64,000 nt of DNA from Siphonodentalium dalli. Taxonomy: Eukaryota; Mollusca; Scaphopoda; Gadilida; Siphonodentaliidae. Location of the stretch: the NCBI GenBank assembly GCA_032622095.1, contig CP136064.1:174354310-174418309 (forward strand), read 5' to 3'. This document shows positions 21,978 to 33,445 of the stretch, piece by piece. A model generated the notes under the pieces. That model was given only the letters and a program-made list of their open reading frames with translations. It searched no databases and was not told where the DNA came from. The position numbers were made by a program, and so were the translations under genes. The first letter of the stretch is position 1, and each line of letters starts with the position of its first letter.

Positions 21978-23692
21978 CATGTAATGGAAGATCCGACGCC
22001 GAAATACAATTAAACGTGAACTAAATAAATTGTTGAAATCATTTCCAGAAACAATTCGCGATAGCATACAGCATGATATTCCGACGCAACCTAAACCTGG
22101 ATATTTCTATATTCTTCCAAAAATACACAAGGAAAACAACCCAGGGCGCCCGATTGTATCTGGTCTGGGAACGTTAACTGAGAACATTTCACGCAGAATA
22201 GATAGGTAAGGGAACTTCAACCGATTGTTAAGTCTACTAGAAGCTATCTTAAAGACACAACAGACTTTCTCAACAAGTTGGCAAGTATCGATGCGGTTGA
22301 GAAAGGGACTATTCTTGTAACTATGGACGTAGCAGCATTATATTCAAATATTCCTACCAGGAACGGGTAAGCTGCTGTCAAAAGTGCGCTTGATAGGACA
22401 ACCATCGGCTCTTCAAGTCTCTCCCAATGGAAGTCATTCTAAAACTATCCGAACTACTACAGGTTCATAGATGATATTTTCTTCACTTGGGAGCATGGCG
22501 AAGATAGACTGAAGGAATTCCACGCGGCATTTAATGACCAACACCCTGATATGAACCTCAAAATGGAGCATTCTAAACAGTCTGTCAACTTCTTGGATGT
22601 TACTGTCAGCATTGTAGACGGCCACATCAACACGAAAGTCTATCGCAAACCTACGGACAAATTTACTTACCTGAACCCGAACAGGTTCCACCCCGAAACA
22701 CACTAAATCGTCCGTCATATACAGCGCCAAGCTCTACGTTATAATAGGATATGCAGTGACTCGAATACGCGGGACGTACAAATCGGGCATCTTCAGCAGA
22801 ACTTCGTCAACCTGGGATATAAGCAGAGAGTTGTAAACAGAGAGATAAAAAAAAGCAGTAGTCAAGGACAGGGTGGAACTACTTCAGTATAATTCAGACG
22901 ACAATCATCAGAATACTCCATCAAAAATACCACTGGTAGTCACATTTCATCCAAAATTACAAAAACTAAAAACTATTGCCAAGGACCTACAATGTGTGCT
23001 TCAAAACGATGACAAACTGCGTGATATTTTCCCTGAATTACCTTTAATGTCATATCGACAACCTCCGATCCCCAGAAAGAGTCTAGTTAGAGCACAGAAC
23101 TTGCATAACAACCAACAGAACGAAACATACCCGTGCGGAATATGGAATTGTGCAACATGCTCTTCTGTGACAAATGGAACTCTGACCAACAGTACCGGGA
23201 AATCTATCACACCGAGTGGGTTATTCTCGTGCAGCTTTGATGGTGTTGTTTATGCTCTGACGTGCATACATCACATGTCCCGGGCTTATCTACATCGGAG
23301 AGACGGGCCAAACCCTCAGAGGCCGCATGAATGGACACCGGCATGACATAACATCAGAAAATATATTCGTGCCCGTGCATGGGAGAACATTTTAACTCTT
23401 CTCGCCATTCAGAGGAAGACCTCGAGGTCAGAGTTCTCAGAGCAGGATTGAAACGACCGAGAGCGAGGAAAACAGAGTTGAAATTAATAACCTACATGCA
23501 TGGACACCATCCGGAAAGTGTTAAACAGGGACTATGGTTTTCTCTCACATTACGCTGTACTGCATAATTTCCGGGGAACTCGGCACTCGGGAGCAGCCGA
23601 GACGTAGATGCTTTCCGTCACTCTTGTTATGCACGTCATCGTGATGGACACTTCCAACGTCAACTACTTTTCACTATTTGTTCACTTCATAC

Positions 23693-23727
23693 TTGATAAA
23701 GGCTACTAGATAGCCGAAAGCTCGTGT
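23693..23727 (+). ncRNA. Hammerhead-ribozyme-like core, degenerate
   Basis: Downstream of the GIY-YIG region the sequence reads TTGATAA, then a GGCTA...TAGCC stem, then GAAA and GCTCGTG. This is the order of a hammerhead core (CUGAUGA, stem II, GAAA, stem III), with C3 and G8 of the first box apparently changed. Penelope-like elements are known to carry minimal hammerhead motifs in their terminal repeats. I infer a decayed copy, and cleavage is unlikely with these changes. Confidence 0.5.
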
Positions 23728-23760
23728 TTTTTTCAAACTCAAATGAGTCTTAAATGGTGT

Positions 23761-25102
23761 TACTTTATTTTATTCCCATTTAGCTATATTATAAAGAAAT
23801 ATGTTCGGGAACTTATAGACCGTCATCTTCTTCAACCTGCAAGTGCTGTAACTTGTATCAAAATTAATGTGGGACTGACAAAGGCTCATTCAGTCATTCT
23901 ACTATTGATTGAATAGTGATGATTCCATCATTTCCTAAATCTTTTTGTGAGATGAGTTGTCAGTCATTTTGGAAGAATTGATTACTTCTGAAATATATAC
24001 TGGTATATATGGTCATCTCTCATCTGATTACAACATGTTTTACTAAGCACATATGCAATACCAAATTTAAGATCGCAACATGTGGCTGCTGCATGAAGCA
24101 ACAGCTGGTCATTCCATTTAGTAAAAGTGTTTAGCATGTTCCAGAACTTGGTCACTTAAATCAGATCAGCTGTTAAAATGTTGAAATCATGTTTTTAAAA
24201 CCATGTTCAATCTGTACAGTTCTGCTGATTAGAGCATAATTGTACGCTGATTTTTTATAAAGCAGACCAATTTTCAAGGCATGTTCAAAGTCGGCAAACG
24301 CACATGCTGTGTGTTGGGGGTCAACACACGCTCAGCAGCGATTGCCAGCTAATCCCATTGTGTGCGGTCAATTGTGCTCTATAAGTCGGTCCGAGCATGC
24401 AAATAGTCTTTACCAGAATAAATCTCGTCTTCAACTCAATTGATTCTGGTAAAGAACTATGCTCTATAACCCTACTTATTAAAATAAATTTCAAACTAAA
24501 ATGCAATTCAACATTAGAATACCATAAAATACATACTGTTCTCCTGTTAGCTAGTTTAAATGAAATTCCACATTGCACTCATTTACAATGATATAAATGT
24601 GATATATGTCATCCAATCTATAGCCATTTTGGTAGCCATCTCATATCAAAGGCAGTGAAATCAATATTAATAGGATGAACTACTCATAAAAACATGTATT
24701 TATTCATATATCATTAGCTACCCTAGTTTGAAGCAGTTTTTGCACTACTAATCAATTACCCTAACATTGATGATTTTGTCAACATCTTGGTTGGGCCAAA
24801 GAAAAAGGATACTATGTTTCCGCACATTTTTTGTTAAATTTTTTTTTACCACAAATGCACATACATAATGATGTTCATTAGTGTGCAAAACACATGGTTT
24901 CTAACATATCGCTGTGTAAAGTGACAGCTGGACCTCAACAGTTAAAACTCCAGTATGGATTGATGGGCATGATTTTGCGATTTTAATTTCCTGAGAGTGG
25001 ATCTCAGGCCTGCTTTAAGCCTTGTTGGGGAACTATCAACATACCTGGTGGTGTGCATCTGTATATTTATAGAGGTTATCACCACACATGGTAGGGGTAT
25101 AT
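23761..25102. other. Gene-free stretch with a short hairpin
   Basis: No coding signal. An inverted pair CTTTACCAGAAT / ATTCTGGTAAAG at about 24408-24454 forms a small hairpin. The rest is AT-rich and unassigned. Confidence 0.4.
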
Positions 25103-25194
25103 CCACTGTGTAGGAACTGTTACATCGGAAGTCGTTCTATCGCCGATATTGTGATGGTTCTTGCCTGATTTGTTACGGTTCCTGATGATTGAAA

Positions 25195-27250
25195 ATAATC
25201 ATTTTTGTGACAAAATCACGCATAATTATAGATATCTTGAATATATTAAACTTTCCTGAATGAACAGAGGCTGCAGAAGTGCCGTGTTATCGAAACATGA
25301 ACTCTAGACCACAATTAACTCGGTATTAGCGAGTTAACGCGTAAATATCAACATGTTACCACTGAAAATCAAGCCACGTGGACGCAATTTCTTTGTTTTT
25401 CGTGGCGTATAAAATATGAAACGCATTCTGAACACAAACACTGACTATAAAGTGTACCCGTGTTATTCTTTTGTAAAATAGCTGAGAAAGTATCCCGATA
25501 GGGGTTGATATAATTGGGAGCTGTGACCTCGTAATCAACACGGGTGTGTGTTACGGTTCTATTTCAAACCGATCATGGCTGTGACGGTTCTGTCCATGAG
25601 ATTTATTCGAACGATTTCTGCACTTGGGTCCGAAAATCGTCTTGTGTATCTGACATTTTAAACCAGATAATGACTGTAGCTTATGTAATTTGCATAATAA
25701 AACAGGTATAAATTATTAAGAAATAACACAATAAATACCTAATACGGGAGATTAAGTGACATTAATAGGCAGAAATAAAATATTGAAAGTCCCGATGAGT
25801 ATAGTATCATAATCATGCCCGCCTATATAAATGACCAATGGTAATATAAATCTACTCTCAGGAGAATATGATATGTTATATTCATTTACTTAATTTGGGC
25901 ATTATTGAAAGATCCACGTGTGACAATATTTCAATGCCAGCGCCATCATATTTCCTCCTCTGAAGTCCGCCTGAGGGACATTTACACATGTTTGTCGCCC
26001 AGACATGAATATAACTTATGAAATCACGTTCAACTGAATCATTGATAGGTTATGACGTGATTGGGGTGGTGGGGGGACTTGGGGAGGGGGTGCTTAATTG
26101 GTGTCTATCCCCAACTTTGGTCAAAACGTTCAACAGTTACAAATTTCTTATCTTACAATAGATTGGTTTGAAATTTAACACCAACAATATGTTGAAAATG
26201 TTCTCTTAATTTGATTTGACAACAATTTAATAGTGGGGATTTTGTCGTTTTTAGACTAACATTTGCATACTTTCCTACACTTTAAACATGTAATCAACCA
26301 TATTTGACATATACAAATGGACACCTCTTCTTTAGAGTTGATCCAAAACTCATGATGGGTGGACATGAAGTAGGGAGCAGGTGTGATCTAGTTTTCTATA
26401 TCACATTTACCCCCCCCCCCCCCCCAAATTGGCAAGAAACTGGTTTACTGGACAAATAATCTAATTCCATTTAATTAGTATGCTTTGTATTAAATAATGT
26501 ATGCTCTTTTGCAAAATAAATCATCTCTCTCTCTCCATCTGTTGGGAACATTTCCAATCTTGTGGGGATGGGAGCGCCAGGTTGGAAACTTCCAACACTT
26601 GTGAATCTTGAAGCCAGTCTAGATGTTTTTTGCAATTTTCAGGTTCAGATATCCACATTTTCTCACTGGGCCCATATATCCTGAGTTTCTCCCCCGGTTT
26701 GCATGGTGGCCAATCAAAGGCTACTGATCAATTCACTTCAGAATGGTATACAATCTAGAGCTATAATGTGTCATGCAGTTGGGGAAAACCAAAGCCCAGG
26801 CCTTGTGCATGAGTTTGGTCTGTTTCAAGGGGATGGTGCCGTTGGAAATTCCAAGGTGGACGCCCCAACATTGGATACCCTCCAGCCCACGTCCCTGCTC
26901 ACTTGAGACGTTAATAGCGAGGAATAATAATGTGCCTTATAATAGCCAGGTTCAGACACCCATAACACTAATGTTTAATGATTCATTTGTATGAATGTTT
27001 AGCTAATAATTCAAACAATCTGTTACTGCATGTTGAAATTAATAGCTGAGCATTCATACAAATGAATCAATAGGATTCAAGTCGCTGCTCTTTATAGCAC
27101 ATTTAGTCACCAAAGAATTAACATCCATATAATAATATTTGTAACTGCATGATTCTTTTCTCTTTTTTATATGTTACTGCTTGTTGAACTTAATAGCTAA
27201 GAATTCCTACAAATTAATCAATAGGATTCAAGTCAATTCTCATTACAGCG
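25195..27250. other. Interior of the 4.1-kb element, no gene seen
   Basis: AT-rich with a run of about 15 C at 26410. Overlapping short frames at 26703-26994 have no motif. Two near-identical 'agctaagaattc...aaattaatcaataggattcaagtc'-type passages lie at about 27040-27090 and 27185-27240. Confidence 0.35.
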
Positions 27251-27260
27251 CATTAGTAAC

Positions 27261-27649
27261 GCTGAAGGGGTCACTCTCACCAAAAAAAGTGCTGAAGGGT
27301 ACACAGGGTTTGAAAATGTGCTGAAGGGTACACAGGATTTGTTATCGGCACGAAGACCATTACTTAAATTGTGTTTATGAAAGTCTGGGTACACAGGGTT
27401 TGAAAATGTGCTGAAGGGTACACAGGATTTGTGATCGGCACGAACACCATTACTTAAATTGTGTTTATGAAAGTCTGGCGCCCATTAGCAGTTTGTTTTC
27501 AGTACATTTTAATATTCATTGGAACGTAAACAACTATTCTCTAACAGAAATCATGGCAGATACGAAAACTGAATGTAGTACCTTCAGCACATTTTGAAAA
27601 TCCTGTGTACTCTTCAGCACTTTTTTTCGGTGAGAGTGACCCCTTCACC
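27261..27649. mobile_element. Mutator-like MITE with 9-bp target duplication (389 bp)
   Basis: The inverted ends of about 45 bp start GCTGAAGGGGTCACTCTCAC and end with its near reverse complement. ATTAGTAAC is duplicated on both sides (27252-27260 and 27650-27658), the 9-bp size typical of MULEs. The inner part of the left end is duplicated: a segment of about 90 bp ('tttgaaaatgtgctgaaggg' to 'atgaaagtctgg') occurs twice in tandem (27309-27388 and 27399-27477). Confidence 0.8.
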
Positions 27650-27964
27650 ATTAGTAACCAAAGGTTTAACATCCATATAATAATATTAGTAACTGTAGGA
27701 TTCTTTGCTTTTTTATATCTTCTATTAAAAAATCAGAGATCCCTATTCAATCTAAAATATGATTGAATGGAAGATTATCGTGCTTGTATATGCTTTAATA
27801 GCTGCATATTCTAGAATTCTAGAATTTAACCTAGATAATCAGCATCCAGCAAGCGGATGCCCGACATAAACTTCATAAACTGCGCAATCAGAGCATTGTA
27901 TGGGTGTCAACTCACTTCTTATTTTTGGCATTTTGTTGAGTAAAATACGTCTACGAAAATAGAC

Positions 27965-28535
27965 AACACAAGCCGATGTGCCCCCTCTTCGTCCGGGCTA
28001 TTTAGGGATTTTTTTGTGATCGTCTCCGCCTGGGCAAACTATTGTTCGATTGGTCCGGAAATATGCCTATATGAGCGAATATGGTCAAGGTCAAGGTCGC
28101 ACGTGAAATTGGACCCACCCATATTGTTCCCGGGATCAAAGTAGGCCTACATTATACAAAATTTGAGTCGGATCGGTCGAGGTCCAGAAACATGCCTATA
28201 TATGAGCGTATATGAGCGAGGTCGAGGTCAAGGTCAAGGACACGGTCGCAAGTGAAATTGGACCCGCCCATATTGTTCCCGTGATCAAATTAGAACCAGC
28301 TACCAAATTTTAGTCGGATCGGTCGAGGTCCAGAAACATGCCTATATGAACGTATTTGAGCGAGGTCAAGGACACGGACGCACGTGAAAATGGACCCGCC
28401 CATATTGTTCCCCGGATCAAAGTAGACCTACAGACCAAATTGAGTGGGATCGGTCGAGCAGTTTTTCGAGTCTATAACACAAATACATACATACAGACAG
28501 AAGTTCCAAACTATATAATAGATAAAATACAAGAC
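27965..28535. repeat. Tandem-core repeat with microsatellite end
   Basis: Starts 'gccgatgtgccccctcttcg', a relative of the start of the units at 35.1 kb. Three cores of about 145 bp follow ('ggacccgcccatattgttcc', 'tcggatcggtcgaggtccag', 'aacatgcctatat'). It closes with 'acatacatacagacagaag' and ATATAATAGAT. The layout is that of the Helitron-like family at 35-40 kb, but the cores are different. Confidence 0.75.
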
Positions 28536-29091
28536 AGATAACTCTATATATCCCGTCTACGCTCACGCTTTACGAAGTCCAGCGCAATGAAATTTCACTA
28601 TTGTTAACCGGCTGTTGACTCATGGAAATGTCGGGCCTGCAAAACGCGTTATTTTTCAAACTAGCTGGCGACTTTGTGAATTTTGATAGGCGTAACACAG
28701 CTTATTGGATAAGCATAGAAAGGCATTGTAATTCATCGAAATTAACGACAAGTGGTGCAAATTTCAACTTAATGCATAGTTTATTGTGTTTATCTTTGTA
28801 TACTTTCACAAAATTGGCAGTTTGAACCATGTACCATGGCAAATATTAGCCATAGTTTTACCCGCATAGAACGATTAAATGGGGAGAGAACCGGCTCGAT
28901 CAGGAGAGAACCCAAACAATTATAAAAATTCGCGGTTTTTGTCGTTGTTATGACTCGCACAATGAAAGTTTGGTTATTAACACACTCATTGGTGCCACAG
29001 ATTGTGATGGGATCGAAAATAACTAATCGAATTATCACATAGATGCCTCAAAATTGCGTTTTAACTGTCAAAAAGTCGTGAAAAAGTATAA
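28536..29091. other. No recognisable gene
   Basis: Unassigned sequence inside the right part of the 4.1-kb element. Short frames on both strands lack motifs. Confidence 0.35.
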
Positions 29092-29190
29092 TTTCGATCA
29101 GCAAGAACCGTCACAAATCAGTCAAGAACCATCACAAACCGGCGATAGAACAACTTCCGATGTAACAGTTCCTACACACTACACAGTGGG

Positions 29191-30270
29191 TATAGCTACT
29201 GTTTCCAAAAACCAGACATGCTACTAGTAGGTTGGATGAACATGTACTGGCTATCTCCAGACAATGGGATGTGCATGTAGTCATCACAGTACAAGTACAG
29301 GTGTAATGGTGGTATTAGGGGTAAAATTCTCATAAAACGTTAGTGACATCAATTTCATACCAAGTAATATAGCCAAAATTATGAAAATGCGGTATGTGAA
29401 TAACAAATCACACACGTAAGCATGAACCAAGTTTGATCCTTTATTCAATCTTAATGTATATTTCCACTGTGTTGTTCAAGTAATACTTTCCCCACAACAT
29501 TTGGCATTTTATGTCACTTCGGTCGAGGAAGTTCAATATTTCTGCAGCTGGATAACAAAAAATAAAATAAAAAAAAAAATAAAAAAATCCCTAACTACCT
29601 ACCCTAAGTTTTTCACACCGTTAGCGGAAACAAACTATCTTTTTTTGTTTGGCCTTATTGAGAAAATGTCAGTTTTTCATTCTACAACCAAAATATTCCA
29701 TCCCAAACCTTGTTGAGCACTCATGAGTGAAAGCACAATGGTGCTGATACTTTACAGACGAAAAAAATTCTATATGTTGCACTATTTTAATTATTCTTTA
29801 CTTTGCTAAATTTTGGCTAATTTTGCATGAAGTTGGCCATTTTGGATTTTCAGGGTCAAGAGCTGCTGAAAGGTCAATCCCGTCCTATAATTCTATAGAA
29901 AATATCAGAAATGATACCTGTATGTGGCATTAATGCATATAGGTCATTAATTCTAATTGGGGGCTCAGCTTTTTAAAAAAAAGGACTGAACCCCAAAATT
30001 GTGGTTCAGGCCCTTAAAATGGAATTTGGGCCCCCTTTTTAAATCAAAAATCGGTCGACACCACTGAATTCCTCGTCGAAAAGTACTCTGGAATCAATAT
30101 CAAACAAAAAGTGGTTAAATATTCTCTAAAGAGCCCAGTTGTGAGACTGACTAATATTGACAGTGATTAGATTTATTTGTTGCTATTAATCGATTCTGAC
30201 AACTAAACCTTATTTTGAAGAAATGTTGTTGTATCTTGGTGATATGGGGAACATCATATCGGATTAAGTA
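29191..30270. other. No recognisable feature
   Basis: AT-rich, with an A-rich low-complexity patch at about 29562-29590. Confidence 0.4.
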
Positions 30271-30289
30271 CGGTACCTTTAATATTAGT

Positions 30290-30725
30290 CTTTGACTGAC
30301 CATCGAGGAGGGAAGAGGGCCCACTTCTGGGCCGACCATGGTTCGGCCCAGGGGAAACAATTTTGAAATCTGAACCCCAAAACTGCAAAATCCTTGCATC
30401 TAGATGTCTAACTCCAGGCAAATTCAGACCTTGATTTTTTTAATTTATTAGCAGTTTTGACTGGACATCGGGGGTGTCCCAGGACCCCTCAAACCAGTGG
30501 GAGAATTTTTTTTAATCTGAACCTGAAAACTGCAAAATCCTAGCATCTAGATGTAACTCCAGGCAATTCAGGCATCGATTTAAAAAAACATTAATTAGTA
30601 GTTTCTGACTGGCCACGGAGGAGGCATCAGGACCCCTCATAACCAGTAGCCGAAAATTTTGAATTCTGACTGAAAACTTCAAAATTCTAGCATCTAGACT
30701 AGCTGGCACCAAGCTCTCCAAGTCT
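30290..30725. repeat. Diverged tandem repeat, about 140-150-bp unit, 3 copies
   Basis: Each unit carries 'aaaactgcaaaatcct(t/a)gcatctagatg', 'aactccaggcaaattcag' and 'caggacccctca'. Units start near 30370, 30525 and 30675. Weak antisense frames here arise from the repeat. Confidence 0.65.
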
Positions 30726-31583
30726 TGATACGCCCCTAAGGTTGGAAAATTTCCAAATGATGACCATTTCAGTCCAAAATTTTGACTGTTGGTATAAAAA
30801 CACAACACAAATTCCCCACTAATAATTCACACATGATAATTCATTGGAAAATCAAACTACAAGAACACTTTCAAGCTATTGTTGGTGTAAAATTTAAAAC
30901 TACTGTTGTGTCAGCTGGGAATGAAATTTCCAACTATTGAAAATTTTCACCAAAGTTTGGGGGGGGGGGGTGAAACACCCCTTCTAACACCCTGTCACCA
31001 CGTCCCTGTTTGATTGTGACTATTGGATGCCTAACATTTACAGAAGAGACCTTACCTATTGGAAAGAAAAATACCAGAGTATTTGTATTCAACATTAAAA
31101 AGTTCATTGGTATATAATATTGTTATTTTGGGTAAGATGGATTGTCTTTTATTGCAATTTAATAGATTTAATTGATTAAAGATAGGAGTGAATATCCGAT
31201 TTCTATGGAAGTAATTAGATAAAGGAATCTGTTTCAGAAATTAATGTAGTCCAGATTGGAGAGCAAATATATATCGTCTGTGAGGGTTAATATCTTATTT
31301 AGAAGTTTTGTTTAAGAAGAAACATTAAGCAAACTGTATGAAAAACACCACATCCCATCACATATATCGAAATTCACTAATCAACATAGTATATATATAA
31401 TATATGCATGAGACACACAACAATATAGAAAGTTTAGATACCTCCCCCAATCTGTCACTCTGCAAACTGAGGCTACAAAATCAATTATAAATTGGTTGTT
31501 CACGAACGTAGAGCAGGTGCACATATGAGCTCAGTGGCTGTGAGCAGTAATCAACGTGACCACGTGCTGGAAATCGACACAGA
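30726..31583. other. No recognisable feature
   Basis: Unassigned AT-rich sequence with a run of G at 30960. Confidence 0.35.
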
Positions 31584-33110
31584 TAGTGGAGCAGATTAAG
31601 TCAAATTTTCAAGGCAATTGTTCAAATTGTGACTAAAGCATGAAACTTTGCACACATGTATATATTCACATACTTATTTATATTAGATATGGAGCCACGC
31701 TGAAATTTCACTTTAACCCATCTTTTAAGGGATTTTCTTTATTTAAAGTGCGTTTCGTGATTATATAATTTATTAAATGTCGCAATTAAAGGTACTCAAC
31801 CCGTAAAGAGGGTCCCCATCTCAACAGATTCCAACAACAACAATCCGATCAGAGGGTCCTATATTACTATTTCTTTGGCTTTGGGGGTAAAAAATATTTG
31901 ATTCGAGTCGAGGAACCCATCAAACAAAGCTCAGAGTTATTAGATATTGATTTTTGAAAATTCTTATGTTCTCGAGATGAGTACTGATAACTGCCGTCAA
32001 TTTGGTAACCTGCTCGAGATTTTACGCCAAAATTCTATTCAAACAGACAAGGATGGATAACTCTATAATCAAGTGGGTAATAATAACGAATTTTTGATTG
32101 TCTTCTGGGCCAGAAAGAATTCCCGATAATGAAAAATAATAGATTTCTAAAATCGATATCTAACAAATCTGAGCTTTGATGGGTGACTTCCTCGACTCGA
32201 ATCAAATATTTTTGACCCCCGAAGCCATTGAAATAGTAATTGAGAGGAGTTTTATCGGGTTGAGTACCTTTAATCTTACCATGAAATATGCGATTTAAAA
32301 TTAGGCATATACAGAAAGTATGACTCTGACAGATATAATGCCACTTTTTTCGGGTAAAATTGGAACTCCCCGTCCAAGATGGCCATCAAAATGGCAGCTG
32401 AAAGAGGAAATTTGACATTTTTTCACTAATATATTCGTCTGAATGGAACTGGTTCGGAAATGTGACTTTATTTGGTATTGTGTGTATTAAGTTATCATTG
32501 GAGCAATGAAATATGCCATTCATGTGATCCCAGTCCCTTCCGATCCCCCAATAATTCGATAATACATATCACCGTTAGGATTCTAGTAATATTTTAACAA
32601 GAAATTGACAGAACTGTGCGAACCAAGCGAGGCATACAATTACTTTTGAATATTTGAACTCAATGGAACAAAAATTGTCATTTGTCTGAAAATGGCTGCC
32701 AAAATGGCAGCCAAAACCTGGAAAATGGTAAATATTGCCCCATCATGCCATGTAATCCCCTACACGTTGTGATTGGCGAATACAATTGGCTATGCTGTCT
32801 TATGTTAACATTTCTGATGCACATTGGTTAAGTGTTACTAATGTAACCACTGACATTACGAGAATTATTGGATTTTTTATCACAAGTTTGACATCAATAT
32901 CGGCAAAAAAATACTTTTCTGGTTTGGACATTTCTTCAAGTAAATGGAACTATCTTTGGTATAAAATATGTTTATTGTTTTTGATATGTCTTAATAAATG
33001 CGTTACACTAATGTTTTTTTATACAAAATTACTCAAGTTAGCTTCCAAAATGGCAACCACATTTGATAAAAAAAAAAAGTATCCAGAGCAGTATTTTCTG
33101 TTCCAAAGAG
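31584..33110. repeat. Dispersed repeat, copy A (inverted partner at 41.3-42.4 kb)
   Basis: Shared passages include 'atggagccacgctgaaatttcactttaaccc', 'gcgtttcgtgattatataattt', the 'ggaactccccgtcc' block with AAAATGGCAGC words, and 'aatggaactatctttggt'. All read in reverse complement in copy B. A TTAA MITE interrupts copy A at 31790. A 118-codon open frame at 32786-33142 lies in this repeat and has no counterpart frame in copy B, so I do not call it a gene. Confidence 0.75.
31790..32269. mobile_element. TTAA MITE 'GGTACTCAACCCG' family, complete copy (480 bp)
   Basis: Ends are AGGTACTCAACCCG and CGGGTTGAGTACCT, flanked by TTAA (31786-31789 and 32270-32273). Inner inverted blocks ('aaatatttgattcgagtcga' at about 31890, inverted at about 32190) lengthen the terminal repeats to well over 100 bp. 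Copy B of the host repeat has a single TTAA at the equivalent place (42194-42197), which is the unoccupied site. Confidence 0.85.
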
Positions 33111-33250
33111 TTAGCAAAAAAATTGTAACACTTGGTGATTAACCACGTTTCTTAATCTACTGACTACTACATGTTTCATTCTCGTTGTCCCTGTACCTTT
33201 CGAGGCATGACAAATTCATTTTAAATGATGCACTGTAATATGGAATATTG
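33111..33250. other. No recognisable feature
   Basis: Short unassigned spacer. Confidence 0.3.
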
Positions 33251-33385
33251 CTACTATTTAGGTATACAAGGGGTGACTGTATGGTCATGCGTGTGGTGAA
33301 TAGCTATACAATGATCATTTGTATGGTTATTTGAAGTGGTTTATGTGTATACTGATAGTAGCAGTATGTCCATCTGTGTGATGTT

Positions 33386-33445
<60 letters not shown>

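Larger units (their letters stand above)
20921..23760 (+). pseudogene. Penelope-like retroelement (reverse transcriptase and GIY-YIG), broken
   Basis: The conserved N-terminal block reads 'LSSHQLDSHEKSVLEKGLSF' and then RRMRLKEYF (from 20921). After frameshifts come ADKGGATVV...QLSNENYY (to about 21430), [11 protein letters not shown]...NPGRPIVSG (about 22090-22160), TMDVAALYSNIP (about 22320), YRFIDDIFFTWEHGED (about 22460), NFLDVTV...VYRKPTDKFTYL (about 22590), and IPLVVTFHPKL...LVRAQ (about 22930). The end is a GIY-YIG-type segment: VVYALTC, then YIGE and LRGRMNGHRHD after a frameshift. These are the domains of Penelope-like elements, which copy RNA to DNA and cut the target with a GIY-YIG nuclease. 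The stretch that should hold the 'GTxMG' motif before the catalytic YxDD is deleted. Several stops and shifts plus a 542-bp insertion make it inactive. Confidence 0.9.
25103..29190. mobile_element. Candidate 4.1-kb element with about 90-bp inverted ends
   Basis: Bases 25103-25194 (CCACTGTGTAGGAACTGTTA, then 'catcggaagtcgttctatcg', ...) are matched inverted at 29092-29190, with a 7-base insertion near the right tip and scattered mismatches. GGTTCT motifs recur near both ends (25157, 25176, 25555, 25589 and inverted near 28890-29130). The interior has no long reading frame. It contains a Mutator-like MITE and part of a tandem-core repeat, so it is either a decayed transposon or a large non-autonomous one. 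No target duplication was established. Confidence 0.55.

Noticed and set aside
32786-33142. 118-codon ORF at 32.8 kb
   Set aside because: Falls in dispersed repeat copy A, and the homologous part of copy B is not open.
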